A stretch of DNA of 64,000 nt from Turnera subulata (Eukaryota > Streptophyta > Magnoliopsida > Malpighiales > Passifloraceae): assembly GCA_028386065.3 (NCBI GenBank), contig JAKUCV010004478.1, forward strand, positions 5,712 to 69,711, given 5' to 3'. Position numbers and translations under genes: made by a program. This document shows, piece by piece, positions 49,711 to 63,800 of this stretch (its first letter is position 1; each line of letters opens with the position of its first letter). Below the pieces are notes generated by a model. That model was not told the DNA's origin, did not search any database, and saw only the letters and a list, made by a program, of their open reading frames with translations.

Positions 49711-51186
49711 AGTCTAGTGGGTGGCTAACATTTTATATATAATTTGGCCCTTGTGAATTATAACAAGACCATCATTAATACACTTTCCCTCTACTGCTGG
49801 TGTTAAGAGTTGTTCGAATTTTGTTCTTTGAAGGTTGAATAGTCCTTCTAAAGAAGCAAGGGTCATGTAGATTTGGACAGTTCAACCAGCAACCAATTCT
49901 CATCTCAACTGACATATATCTATAGGAATTTCATTTAATGGTTGAGCCCTACACCTATCTAGTTGACAAAATATATACATAAAATTCGTACTTTCTCATA
50001 CTGGTCATCAAACCACGGTAAATTAAGCCCTTTTCAAGACTTCATCCTTTATTAATGCACACAAAAATCAGAAATATGGCCACAGTGTTACATAGTAAGA
50101 TCAACCAAATTTGCTGTGGCCCTTGTTCGTGATGGATGGACTAATGCTTAAAATTCAGGTTAAAGGGTTATCATTCTGGGTAAGAACAAATAGGGTCCTT
50201 TGAATATCATTATCTTCAAAGGATTAAGGGAAGAAACAAAAAAAAAAAAAGAGGAAGAAACTTTGTCAAAAGATTGGTTATCTTTGTAACCACGCGAGCT
50301 GCGTGGATGATGCCTAAGGGCCCTCTCCTCTCATTTAGTCCATATGAAGAGATAGTCGGTACCACCAATAGTTCTCCTTTTATTTTTATTGATTTAATTG
50401 TTCATACTTTAGAGGGGGTGCCTGATTTGGAGTTTTCAAGTGAAGAATTAGGTAGAACTTGTATAAGATTCAGTTCCAGGGAAAAAAAATAAAATCAGGC
50501 ATGAGATTTTGACCATAGGAAATATTGTGGGCCAATTATGGATCCCCTAGGATTATAACTTATAAGAATGGATTTAGTTTTGATTTTTAAAAAATTTTCC
50601 ACTGAATTTGAAATGTTAACCAAAAAGAAAATCTGTTTTAAACAACTCGTGGTGGGCATTATATTTTGGAGAATGTATTTGTATCTTTGTGGGATTTAGT
50701 TTATGATAATGTTTTGGTCAAAAATTGAAAGCCAAAAAAGAAGTAAAGTTAAAGGTAGACTTGATCAAACCTTTCAAGGAGATTTTGCTTTGATGTGTAT
50801 CAACAAAGTTTATTTATCTTTTTAGCAACTTATTTTACTCAACTATGAATATTATAATACTAGAATACCCCACTAGGTCAGAAATGTATCGAAATCACAA
50901 ATTCCAACAACGATTTTTCTCACAATAATGGAGTTGAGGCTTGGGATATCAGAATTTTTAATTTCAGAAGCAACAAAAGTTACTACAGCTAATTTTCGCT
51001 GTTAACTATTCTACTTGGGAATTGGGATATGAAGAGTAAAAAGAATTAGTAGGGAAAAATCTGAATAAGCGTTTCAACACTATTGGCCTAATATGGGGAA
51101 AAAGCGATTTGGAGGGCCAAAGCAAAAAAGTTAAATGTCTCCAAAAAAAAAATGCGTAAAAGATAACATAAAAACACACATCGTGA

Positions 51187-51207
51187 TAAATAAATAAATA
51201 AATAAAA
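51187..51207. repeat. (TAAA)n microsatellite
   Basis: Five units of a TAAA motif, with no neighbouring gene feature. Confidence 0.85.
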
Positions 51208-52951
51208 CATAAACAATCTGCGTTCTACGATTGTATTATTGAATATATGTATGGTTGTAATTTTATTCGTATAAATTTATTTGGTGAAAAACTATGCGAA
51301 GTGGTCGGTTTGTGGCGGTGCAGCCTCAGCCTACCCCTTAGCCCAACTGGACCCAGGCTACATGGACCTTTTTGCTAGCCAATTCCTATTTAAAACTATT
51401 TCTTTTTTTTTTTAATTTCTAATTTATTGCTAGAAGAAGTTTGCCTATTTTGTCAAGAAAATAAAGAAATAAAAAGGTCTAATGATATCAGATAAGCACA
51501 ATCTCCGTGAGGAATGATCTAGAGATTGCATAATGTGATTTGCTTACTACTGGTCAAGATAACACTAACATTTTTTTTAGCATAAACTCAAGCATGTGTC
51601 CTTCCAGAACATTGTAATTCTATAAGCTCCATTATATTGTTTCAAAATTGATAAATAATAGATGGTGTTGTATTGTGTGAGCAAATAAAATTTGTTCAAA
51701 CACATGTTTTTTTGGGTACATACACTCATGTTTTTCCTTTTTGGTTTTTAACTAAACACATGGTTATCCTCCCAACTACTTAGAGAAGATTTTTTCAAGT
51801 TTTTTTTTTTCCTACGGATATATTAATTCCTGCCAGCTAGAAGCAATTTTATTTTTCGCAAGACACCAAATGGGTGGGTGCTCGCAAACAAATAGTACTA
51901 TTTTCTTTTTCTACTTTATAGTTGTGAGGGTACGTAGTAAGGAAAAATGGTGAGATAAAACAGAAGTTTTCCATATTAAAAATAGGCTTCAAGAGATTAA
52001 AAGAAAAAAGAGAACAGGCTTGAATAATGAATTGGAGCATCTGGCATCCAATTTGGGCCCCTCACTTTACTTTGAGGGTGGTCCACGAACTCATTGGTAT
52101 GGTTGGTGGGGCATACCATTTTCTTTGCCTAATTGGAAAAACCAGACACAAAAAAAGAAGACTTAAATGAAGAAAGTAAGGGCCTCCCTCCAATATGAAA
52201 AACAGCAGCAGCAGAAAGAAAAATTTGGTAAATTAAGAAACCGTATTAAAATTACTCTCTATACAGTACAAATGACCCAAAATTATTTAACTTTTTCTTT
52301 TCTTTCAACTACACTAATGATGCATTTAGGATTTGTAAAGCCCATTGTTTTTAATATATGGTAACAATATATTGCGTGTTAACTGAACACGCTCCTCTAC
52401 CTATTTTTCTATAGCAATCTCAATCTGGTGTGATCTTATTTTGATTATAGATGTCAATGTTTTACTTAAAAATCTCTCAAAAGAATAATGCTTTAAAAAA
52501 CCCATACACACACATTCTTTAACTTTCTTTGACTCAATCCCCCATTGTTAAATAAAAATTAAAAACCCTCCTCCATTTCACAATCATTTTATTTTTGCGT
52601 CTTCTTTGGCTCATTCCTATTTCAAACTGCTTTTTCTTTCTCTTTTTTTCTAAGTCCAAATAAATGAATCCACTTCTCCATCTACTCCCTGTCCTGCCTG
52701 CTTCTATATTCTCTCTCTCTCATTGGAAACAACTTCACATTCTCTCTCTCTCTCTCTGTATCTCTTCTACTCCTTATAACACTTCTGTTTAATTGTTCTT
52801 CAACCTTACTTCTTCTCTCATTGAAAGCCAGTCAGCATCAGCTGCTACTTAGTTGAAGTTCTTTTCTTTTTGTTTTCTTGAAAAATTTCACCAAACTCTT
52901 GTACCTCTTCTTTTGTACATAGAAAGGAACAGAAACAAAACAAAACCATCC

Positions 52952-55900
52952 ATGGCTGGCAACAAGTTTGCAACCATGGTGCACAGGAAGACCAATAAGA
53001 TCACCCTTATTCTAGTCTATGCAGTCCTTGAATGGGTTTTGATCCTTCTCCTCCTCTGGAATTCCCTCTTCTCTTACCTGATCATCAAGTTCGCAGACTA
53101 CTTTGGCCTTAAAAGACCATGTCTTTGGTGCTCTAGGATTGATCACATCCTTGAGCCTGCAAAGTTCAAGGATTCCTATAGATCTCTCTTGTGTGAAGCC
53201 CATGCCCTGGAGGTTTCCAGGCTGGGTTACTGCTCCAGTCACCGGAAACTCGCCGAGTCACGAGACATGTGCGAGGATTGCTCGTCCCCTTCGCGCAGTG
53301 GATTGGCGGAGAAGTTTGCGTTCTTTCCATGGATGAAGAAGCTTGGGATTCTTCAGGGTTGTGGTGGTGATAAGGTAAGTGAGAATGGCGAGGTGGATTT
53401 GAAGTGTTCTTGTTGTGGTGTTGTATTGGATACTAAATTATACAGTAATCATGATTATCATCTAAGTAAGGCTTCTTGGGAGGATTTGCATTATACCCAG
53501 GAAGAGGGTTTAGTTTTAGCATCTCCTGATGATGAGAAAGTTGATGAATATGATCATTCTGAGAGAAATGCTTCATGTTTTATGAGTGATCATGGGGAAG
53601 ACGAACAGGGGATTGATGAAAACAGGGGAGTTGGGGTTGGAAACAGAGGAGAAGAAACAGGGGATGATTGCTTGTTCTCTGTTTCTAATTCTGTTTCCAA
53701 GGACATGGATACCTTTGTTGATGATGGAAACACGGATGTGACTAAACAAATGGAGGAAGAACAGTTCAAACGAGACGATTCCAAAGAATCTGTGGAGGGT
53801 GAATCTGGCGAACAGGCTGTGATGGTTCAAACTGATAGCGGTAAAGATGTGTCCAGCGAAATTCAACAGCGGCATCTAGATTTTTACATTGATCAGGAAG
53901 ATTGTCACTTGATTCCGGTCGAGCTAACGGGTGCTGTTGCAGAGAAGCAAATTCCAGACAGGTTTGAAAAGGGGAAAGATGAAATTTGTGGAGATGAAGA
54001 TTTTGTTTTGGAGTTTGGCGAGGATTTTGGGGCACAATATGAATTGATTGTGGAGGATACGAGCAATTTAGAAGAGGAAGCACCATTGCTTTCACTCCAT
54101 GATTCTGAGGAGAAACATAATGTTGCAGTGATTGAATCTAGGGAAGTAAATTTGTATGAGGGTATCTTAGGAGAGCTTGATTACATGGATTTGGAGAAGG
54201 AAGAGTTTGAACAAATTGCAACTGCCCTAGAAACTCAAAGCCCTAATGGTGATGGTCATGATATTGAAGAAAGTTCTGCAGTAGTAACAGGACATGAAAG
54301 GGAGTCAGATTGCAGTCAAGGTATTTCTGTAGTTTAAGATGATTCTAGTTTTATCCACTTCTCAAAACTGAATGATTCAGATGAAAGTCTCTAACAATTT
54401 TCTTTGCTATCTTCAGTGTTGGAAGAAGTACTTCAAGGGCAAAGCAGTGAAGCTGAAGCAGTGTCTGAAGAAGCTCTTCAGGTGCAAGGCGAAGAAGTTG
54501 AAGCTGAAGAAGTTCTTCAAGTACAAGCTGATGAGGTTGAACCAGTGTCTCAAGAAGGTCTTCAAGTACAAGGCGATGAAGTTGAACTGCTGTCTCAAGA
54601 GGTACTTCAATTGCATTGTGATGAAGTTGAACCAGAATCTGAAGGAGTACTTATTGAAGGTGATGAACTCGAAGCAGAAGTATCAATAGGGCCAGAGATT
54701 CCGGACCAGGACCCAATTGATGATATTCAAGCCGAAGAAGTTGCTTCTTTATATCAGCGAATCCAAGAAGGTGCTTCTACCAGCACTGCCAAGGATAATG
54801 CATATGAATATGGTAAGCTTTTATCTCTTAGACAGGATTTTCACATGCTAGGACTGCAGGAACAATTTAATTTGACTAGCTCAATTCTTCATTGCAATAG
54901 ATTTTAATCACGCGGAGGAAGATGTAATGGAGTTCAAGACACTTTCTATTGAAATAAGTGAGCCAGTGACAGAATATCATTTATTATTTCGTTCTGAGAG
55001 TAATGACATTGAGGAAGATAAAATTCCTGATACACCGACTTCAGGTGATAGTCTTCATCATTTCCAAAAGAAACTGTCACTACTTGAAAGAAGAGAATCT
55101 GGGGCAGAAGAATCTATGGATGGAAGTGTTCTCAGTGACACTGAAGCGGGTGATGGAATTATGACCGTTGAGAAGTTGAAGTCAGCTCTTACAGCAGAAA
55201 GAAAGACTTTACATGCTTTATACGCTGAGCTAGAAGAAGAGAGAAGTGCTTCGGCAGTGGCAGCAAACGAGACGATGGCGATGATAAATAGGCTTCAGGA
55301 AGAAAAGGCTGCAATGCAGATGGAAGCCTTGCAGTACCAGAGAATGATGGAAGAGCAAGCAGAGTATGACCAGGAAGCTTTGCAGCTTTTGAATGAACTT
55401 ATGGTCAAGAGGGAGAAAGAGAAGGCGGAGCTCGAAAAGGAGCTGGAGCAATATCGCAGGAAGTTGCAAGATTATGAAGCGAAAGAGAAACTGATGATTT
55501 TGAGAAGAAGAAAAGAAGGGAGCACAAGAAGTGGAACTTGTTCGGCTTCTTGTAGTGCTGCAGAGGACAGCGATGGACTTTCTGTTGACCTGAATCATGA
55601 TGGAAAAGAAGAAGATGGCTTTGATAACCATCAAGAAAGTGGCAACCAGAACACCCCTGTTGATGCAGTTCTATATTTGGAGGAATCATTGGCTGGTTTT
55701 GAGGAGGAGAGGATATCTATTCTAGAGCAACTCAAGATCTTGGAGGAGAAGCTGTTTACGCTGAGTGATGGAGAGGAACAACATTTCGAGGATATAAAAG
55801 CTGTCGAGGATTTACATGAAGAGAATGGATACCATGAGACTCCTAATCATAGCAGTCAGGTGAATGGTGTTGCAAATGGTCATCACAAGGAAATGAATGG

Positions 55901-56273
55901 CAAACATCATAAGGAAAGGAAAGACATCGGCGCAAAGGCAAAGAGACTTCTCCCGCTTTTTGATGCTACAGATGTAGAGATTGAAGATGAGGTGCTAAAC
56001 GGGCATGAAGAAGTGGAAGATTCAGTTGCTTTGATGAAATCAGTTAACACATTCGAAATAGACGGTAAGAAACTTGCAATCGAAGAGGAGGTTGACCATG
56101 TATACGAAAGGCTACAAGCACTTGAGGCAGATAGAGAGTTTCTCAAGCATTGCATTACTTCCTTGAGGAAAGGAGATAAGGGCATAGAGCTTCTACAAGA
56201 GATTTTACAACATCTTCGTGATCTAAGAAGTGTGGAACTTCGGGTAAGGAACATGGGAGACGGTGTTCTATGA
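52952..56273 (+). CDS. Myosin-binding protein with GTD-binding (DUF593) domain, MYOB type
   Basis: Three exons, 52952-54320, 54417-54812 and 54901-56273, join in frame to give 1045 residues. The start is the ATG of MAGNKFATM, in a good context (aaaccatccATGGC); the open frame extends upstream but without an ATG. Residues about 17-47 form a membrane span (ITLILVYAVLEWVLILLLLW and onward). A cysteine-containing segment (KRPCLWCSRIDHIL and later CEDC) follows, then a long acidic, low-complexity middle. Exon 2 holds a 15-residue tandem repeat. The GTD-binding coiled coil is at about 675-775 (VEKLKSALTAERKTLHALYA and onward). A second coiled coil is near the C-terminus. Such proteins bind the globular tail of class XI myosins and sit on vesicles that stream along actin. 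Exact myosin partner and paralogue are unknown. Confidence 0.92.
54431..54682 (+). repeat. In-frame tandem repeat in the myosin-binding gene, about 15 residues per unit
   Basis: Five full units and one partial unit: LQGQSSEAEAVSEEA, a 13-residue LQVQGEEVEAEEV, LQVQADEVEPVSQEG, LQVQGDEVELLSQEV, LQLHCDEVEPESEGV, then LIEGDELEAEV. All keep the reading frame, and most units are 45 bases. It forms an acidic, glutamine-containing linker. Confidence 0.85.
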
Positions 56274-59200
56274 AGATAATATGCTTTGCAATGCCAATGA
56301 AGATGAAATGGTAATCAACTTTGCGAAAAGTTTCTTCAGTCTCATGTTCTTTTTTCAGTTTGTAGTGCTTAATTGGAATGTCTAGTTGCCAATTTATTTC
56401 TTGGTTGGTTAACTGCAGATTGCATTGTGGAAGTTGATCAAGAGCTGCAAATCGAAGATCAAACAAAATTGACTTTCTTTGCTCCAGTGTTACAAACAAG
56501 ACCAAATGCAATGCCAGATTCTTCAACAGAATAGTTCATATGGGAAATCCCTTCATGGAGAGGGAAACTCCTGCTTTGGTCCTGTTTTGAGGGTCTTGGT
56601 GGACTGTAAAAATTGACAGTCTGCCTATCTTACCTGTTCTTTTTTAACATTTTACTGGTTTTGGTGTCAAACTAAGCCCAAATTTTGGTGGGTTCAGCTT
56701 ATCATCACCCTTTTGAGGGAAAAGGACGATGATGAGTGGTATGTGTGTGTAGGCTAGTGAAGTGAAGCCAAGCTGTCATTTGTATGTTGTGAGAAACTGC
56801 CTGGCTTGCAAATCTGGACACATCCAACAAAGATTCCAGTGCCAGGTACATAGCATTTTAGTTTATTAGACAGTTAGGATTTAGAACACTCTTTTTTGTC
56901 CTTTTAAAAAAATGTATTTGAGAAGGAAAAAGAAAGGGGTAACTAACCTCATTCCTTTCTCATCCTACTAGTATCATTCCATCACATAAGTTTGTTTATT
57001 ATTTGAGGGTCAAGGTCGAGTTATTTGTATACTCCGTGTATCTATCTGTAAAGTAAAAAAAGGGAGTGCTTGCTTGCTTAGTTATTCTGTTTTGGAGTTT
57101 GCTTAATACTGTATACACATTCTTCGTAGCAAGATTATAGAGGGGAGGAAAGATGCACATTTATGATCAGAAAAACAAAGAAGATTGCTTTCACATGTGA
57201 TGATGATTGATGTTCCTTTAAGTATAATTTACAGCTCGCGGTAGGTGCAAACCAACAGGACATTATATATCTTTTCTAATGTTGGTGTTACAACTAGGTT
57301 CATTATTGGTGAGATTAGACCAAAACTGGCTAAATATATGCCAAGAAACAACAGAGAAAGATATGAATATTTGGATAGGCTGCACATTCTGTGAAGTGAA
57401 AGGCCCATGCATATGCAATGCAATTATTGTAATTACGATCACCTGTCGTTACTTGGACATAGTCCTGCAGCAGCCACGGGCCAATTGTTGGCTTAAACAA
57501 TGGTTAGTCATCCTATCCAAGGGAAAAAAAAAAAAGAGAGAATACTGGTCCCGTTGATCTATGATGATGCATCTATTTAGCAGCTGAAAAGTAGTAGCTA
57601 GCAGTTGATTGAAGAAAAATTTTCTTGCTACCACGAAAGATTCTATGATTTGACTCTTACAATGGCTTGAAACTTAAAAGTTGATTTTTAACTCTTTTTT
57701 TCTCTTATAATAGTTGATTTTTAACTTTACTTTGACAAGGAAACTTCATACTTGATGCCAAAAATAACCTAATTGTTTATTTTTCTCAACTATTAAAGGT
57801 TTGACTTCAAATAATATGTAACAGAAAACTTTGATCCTACTTGATGCTTCCAGTCTAGTACTGTAATTTTTTACTTTTGGGGTAATCAAGAAATTACAAA
57901 GGTATGGTTCCATGTTCAAATTAGTTTTTCAAATTGTCAACGTTGTAGTTTAGCTGTCACATTGAAAAGATATGTGAAACCTAAAATTTGAGGACTAACT
58001 TTGTTTCAAACAAGTAGACGATTAAACAGCATTGTCGTCCATGCCAGTAAATTGAAATGCATATAGAAAAAGGAAAAGACTCTTGTGGGTTGCAATTCTC
58101 CAACAACAATTGATCAAGGTAAATCATAAAAGCTCTTTAACGTGTTAATTTCCCTTCTTTTGCTTTCATCCCCAACTTTATTCTTTGTTTTCTACTCCTT
58201 TCCAAATCTGCACAAGAGGCTATTATGGCATTCTGTGACAACACCCTAAAAAAACTGGTTGTGATTGCTTAATCTATCAATCAAAAGACACCAGCAGCTC
58301 CATTTTTATATTACGTAGCAATTAGCACACACAATCCCCTAATATTCTTTCCACGTGCGATACACACCATGTCATTGCTGTTTTGTGTACTATGAAGGCA
58401 GACTTTCTTGCAAAAAGATCCTTTGCACCATACACATATATTTGGTCCATCAACTTTCCATAGATATATGCAGCTGTTCTTAATTATTGCTTATTGCGAG
58501 CGACTTTCGGCGGTGCTTATAAGGATAGTTGATAATTAACAACAAGTTAGGTGGGTTTCATCATAATCCTTAGGAGGAAATGTTGTGATACAAAGATGTG
58601 TCCCATGTTCATGTATCACACTTTGCTTTTGATTAGTTAATTAGACTTTAAAAAAATTCCTGGAAAGAAATAAGCATTTACTATAAAAGTCCAACAAAGG
58701 GTCCCTAGATATTTGCTTTGAAGGATTTTCTATGGCATAAAAGTTTATATGCTTCTCACTCTGCATCTTCCTAAAGCATCAAGTTGGTTCCATGAAGGAC
58801 TGAAAAATAGGATTAATATCTTTCATCTTTGTTCTCTTAATTATAGTCTGTTTCTTATCATTTTTTCGTGGGAAATGAATTCATTATCTTGAGATATTTT
58901 TGTCATTTACACATATTAGTGATTATTAGACCCAAAATGAGATCCTTAAGACAAAACTTCAAATATAGGTAAATGACAAAAATATCTTTAAGATTGAATT
59001 CATTTGATCATTTCAAATATCGAATTGATACCAAACAGATTATATTGTATATATGGGATCGGATTGTAGATGCTAAATAAAGATCTTTACTTCAACAAAT
59101 TAATTATGTTGTAGGTAGACCTTAATTAGCATTGGTTGAGAAGTAACATTACGCATTAGATGGGTCGTACGAAAAGGAACTTGATATCCCCGTAACAATA

Positions 59201-60896
59201 AGTGAATTACTCAAAGTACTCTTCACTTGATTATAAAAGTATGATCACACTGGCTGCATTTACACAAGCTTGCGTTTGCATTTACACAACCTGGAGTATT
59301 ATGTAATGGCCAGGTTGGGGAAATTCAATCGAACTTTCATCAGCTTTTTTGACTCTCTTGGTGCAGTTTGTGTCCAAGACGCCTCTTCTTGGGACAAACT
59401 GGTCTCTCTCTTTCCAATTTTTGTTCGTAGTTAAGACGCACAAGTCGCTAGCTTAGCTACATTAATTTGTCTGTGTTCCTATGCCGCCTCGTGACCCCTG
59501 TCCGTTTCTATTACTAACAAATCGTTGATGGACAAGAATAATTTTGCATTTCAATAACATTTACGCGACTTCAAATTTCAGTCTCATTAATTTGCAGACC
59601 CAAAAAAGAAATTTTAACCAAAAAACTCATATTTCAAGCTCCAGTCTTTGCAGAGTGTATTGTGCCTTGGATTATAATAATATACGATTATTGTAGTTTC
59701 ACTCATGATAGTTAGTTAGACAGGCAACTCTCCATAATAGCAGCATCCATTTCTATTCTATTCCTAATAGAATTATGCTTCTACTCCATTGCTTTTCATA
59801 TTAGAAATGTTTTTTGTTCAGTTCTATTTTCATACTCTGCCACATAAGAAATATTATAATTGGATCATCCACTGACTTTATAATAAGTGACAGATGGTTC
59901 AAGTCCATCCTGGGGGGCTGGGGGCTACACTTTTGTCTTTTTTTTTCCCCTTTCTATCAGCTTAAATATTTTCGCGGGAGTTGCCTCAAGTCTTTTCACA
60001 TGATTAAATCAGTAAAGAGTTTTCCCAACTTAAAAAGGACATATATTTGTGGTTAAGGTTTGGTCTTGAAAGAAGCGTGTGTGTCAAACAAATTAAACTA
60101 ATGAAAAACCCAGGTTAATGCTTCCTTAAAATATGTCGAACTGTTACATCACATGCCAACTTTCTTTCATTAATCTGGATGTGAATCTTATGGGAGAATT
60201 TTCCAGAATTCCCGCAATCCTTCACATTAGCATTACTTCATTCTTTGGACACACTTATTTTGTTGAGTTCTACAATCGTTTTCTTTATCTTTGTGAGCAT
60301 ATAAGTTATATCACTAATTCAAATATGTTGAGGATTTTTTTTAGTCTAGGAATTAGGTGGTTTGCAAATTGCAAATAGTATGAAATTAATGAAATTGAAA
60401 ATCTAGAAACTATATTATAAAACAATCTAATACTTGCAACAGAAGAAGATAGATAAACAAGAAGATGTCACCAAAATCGATTGCTTCTCCTATACTATTA
60501 TGCAGAGAAAAGCCCGTACGGAAAAGGTGCAACTTATTTGGCTTCATGTGTGTTTTGACTTTTAATCGGAGTACCAGAGAAGCAGACAAGAGAAAGAGAA
60601 ATCCCCCAGGAATGGATAGTCAAGCACTGGTCAACACGCTCCATCTTCCAACAGATTACATATAATGTTTTGTCCTATGTTCTCATTGGAGACACAAAAC
60701 ACCGAAAAGCAGCGACGTTGTAATAATAATCCTACTATACTCCTAATTTATCCCACAAAAAACATAATCTCCCTGCTTCCCGCAGAAGACATATCGAAAT
60801 CCCAGACGCCAAAATCCCTTCTTTATGTTAATTTATTCGAAGCTTGTCGGTTCTGTTGCTTTCCATGTTTTCAAAATCTGAACTTTATCGATAACT
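56274..60896. other. Intergenic interval, myosin-binding gene to kinase gene
   Basis: The start is the 3' flank of the myosin-binding gene. Otherwise it is A/T-rich with no supported gene. It contains an imperfect inverted repeat (58873-59005) and small local duplications such as gttgatttttaact near 57680 and 57712. Confidence 0.5.
58873..59005. repeat. Imperfect inverted repeat able to form a long hairpin
   Basis: The left arm (58873-58910, starting aaatgaattcattatcttga) is complementary to the right arm (58969-59005, starting gtaaatgacaaaaatatctt), with only a few mismatches over about 37 bases. The loop is 58 bases. It could be a small MITE, a foldback element or a hairpin RNA precursor. 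No flanking target duplication is obvious. Confidence 0.7.
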
Positions 60897-63800
60897 ATGA
60901 CAAAGTCCAAGGATTTCTTCAAGAATTTGATGAAGCCTTTCAAGTTTGGTTCAGGCAGAGGTAAAAACTTGCAAAACCCAGTTCTTGTGTTCGGCGATTA
61001 TGATGTTTTGTGTTTGGTTTTTTTTCATGGTTTGGTGTTTTGATTGAGCAGAAGGACAAAATGAAGAGGACTTGGAGAAGATAGCTGCGCAGGAGCAGAA
61101 GCAGTTTGCTTTTGAGACCTTAGTTGCCGCTACCAAAGGTTTCCACCCATCCCACAAGCTCGGTGAGGGCGGATTTGGACCTGTCTACAGGGTAAGATCT
61201 TTACCTACTTGGATCTAATTTGTGAATTTTGAGTTCTGTATGGTCACCATAGATTTTGGTGGTAATTTACTTGCGTAATTGGGTTTGATTTCTGGAATTC
61301 ATGGTTGCTTCTATCTGTCATTAATGGTGCTATGTTTGCTAACTGTTTTTGCTTGACGCATGCTATAGAAACTCAACAAATATTTGTTTTAAGAATTTCA
61401 AGTGCTTCAATTAGATGTTTAGGAATCGAAACAAGTTTATGGATCAAAAGCTCAAACTTGAGACTGTGCGTTCCTCTAACTTGAAGAATGTTTTTTAAAT
61501 AGGGGAAGTTAGATGACGGGAGAGAAATTGCAGTGAAGAAGTTATCACATAGCTCCAACCAGGGGAAGCCAGAGTTTATGAATGAGGCCAAGTTGTTAGC
61601 TCGTGTCCAGCACCGAAATGTTGTGAATTTGCTGGGGTATTGTGCACATGGTAGGGAGAAGCTGTTGGTTTATGAGTATGTTGCTAATGAGAGTCTTGAC
61701 AAGCTCCTCTTCAGTAAGTACCAGACACCCATCCTTATTCTGATCTCATTTACCTGTTGCTTATCTGCCTTGCTTTATTGGGTTAGTGGGTTTGAATAAA
61801 AGTCATCAAATGCTCAATTGAATACGCTCGCTTGTTTTGATTTAATATAAGTTATTGTCAGAGCATGTTGGTGATTTACATAAAGTTTTAACTTACTTGA
61901 GTAACTTGGATTTTCAGTCTCAAATTTGGATCATCAGAGTGTAATGGAGTTTTGAAGGTCACACAACATGTATATTCTAGTAAATGACTTTAAAGGTTCG
62001 TTTGATCTAAATTGTTTTGTAATGGCAGTGGCGTTTTAGAATTCGACTTGATATTTGCTGATTATATTGGTTAGTTGTTTGGAAAACAAAATGAGTTGAG
62101 TGTACCATTATTCTGAATTACTCCCTCATGTATATTTACCTGTGAGCTAAGTAGGACACATCAATTTTATTCCTTGTTGTATTGCATCAATGCTGTGAAG
62201 AAACTCAAGGTTTCCCCCTTTTTCTTTTTAATTTAAGAAGCACATATTCTCTTCTAGCTTTAAACCTTGTTGAAACGCGTTTCATGAATTCTTGGCTTAT
62301 TTTTCTCTGAATTCTGAGTTTTAATTTGTGCACTGCAAGCAACCATATGTTCTTTGTTGGCCCTTTTTGACCAGTTCTATTCTATCCCAGCTGTGGCTCT
62401 ATTACTCGATGATTAGTTCAACCCCCAATGCTTTCTTCCAGCCACCAAGTTTTTCAACCAAAACACAAGCATGATGTGATAGTCAATTTCCCTTTATGCT
62501 AGTTTATAATTTCTTCCAAATTTAACTGGGATGACTTTGCTGCAGAGTCCAATAGAAAAGAAGAGCTGGACTGGAAGCGGAGGTATGATATAATGACAGG
62601 CATTGCACGAGGATTGCTTTACCTTCATGAGGACTCGCACAATCGCATTATCCACCGTGACATTAAAGCCAGTAATATCTTGCTAGATGATAAGTGGATT
62701 CCCAAAATTGCCGATTTCGGCATGGCCCGCCTCTTCCCAGAAGACGAAACACATGTCAATACTCGTGTAGCTGGCACTAAGTATGTTCTTAACCTTGCAT
62801 GTTAGCCAGTTTGTCACAGCCTATATTCTGAGTTTTGAGGGAGGAGAAACAAGTGCATGATATGCTTGATGTACTTACTGTTTGCAGTGGATACATGGCC
62901 CCGGAATATGTCATGCATGGACATCTTTCAGTGAAGGCAGATGTATTTAGCTTTGGGGTTTTGGTTCTAGAGCTAGTCAGTGGCCAGAGGAATTCAACAT
63001 TTGGCCAACAACATCTGGATGCTCAGAATCTACTTGATTGGGTAAGCTCTTTATTAGTTGTTTATTGCTTTGAATAGACCATTGTTTTGGATTGGTGGAG
63101 GTATCTTTTTGTGTGTTCTGCATTTTAATGCTATTGAAGCCTATGAATGATGCTATGACTCTGAGGTTTCCGGTCAAACTTTAATAGCTGTCTGGGCAAA
63201 ATATCTAAAATACCGCTGGCCTTGTTGACTTATTTGTAATGACTCTTACTGATAGAGAGGGAGGGAAGAAGATATATCAATATTATTTGTTAGGAAGATT
63301 TGGTAGTATTGAATTTCATTTTTAAGCCTAGGTCGAGTCAGATAATGTAACTTAGTAAAAGAAGAAAGCTACGAATGAAGAAAGTCAAAGAGTATGACCA
63401 TTGAAGTTATGATTAATTGTTTTCATATCACAAAGCAGTTTTCTTTTCCTAAGGTAAACGGTAAAGAACATTTCAACAAATTACATTATACATTATAGGA
63501 GAGGCAGCATAATTCCCAAGTCCAGGCTTCTAATTATACTGAGATAGAAGCCCTTCAAGTTTCATAGTCCCAGAGGAAAGCCATTCTTGGTGCTTCATAT
63601 ATAAACTACATTAAAAATTTTGCTTCTTGTACTGGGATAATATCATTTATGTCTTGTACATTTGCTTGGTACTAACATTGGTTTTACCTTTGCTCTTGCA
63701 GACATATAAGCTCTACAGAAAAGATAGGAGCTTAGAGATCATGGACCCTACGCTTGCTTCATCGGCAAGTATTGAACATGTAAAAATGTGCATTCATATA

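Larger units (their letters stand above)
45994..52951. other. Intergenic interval, ANTH gene to myosin-binding gene
   Basis: Apart from the 3' flank of the ANTH gene and the CT-rich leader before 52952, I find no coding gene. The interval holds a SINE with target duplication (49001-49322), two very short poly(A) insertions (around 48530 and 49677) and a (TAAA)n run near 51187-51207. Confidence 0.5.

Noticed and set aside
50225..50262. Poly(A) run between two ggaagaaac strings
   Set aside because: The nine-base purine-rich repeat is too simple to count as a target duplication.
52853..52951. N-terminal extension of the myosin-binding protein
   Set aside because: The open frame upstream of the conserved MAGNKF start has no ATG, and family members begin at MAGNKF.
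54372..54689. 105-codon frame of repeated KLKQCLKK-like units
   Set aside because: It is the shifted frame of the tandem repeat in the myosin-binding gene and has no independent support.
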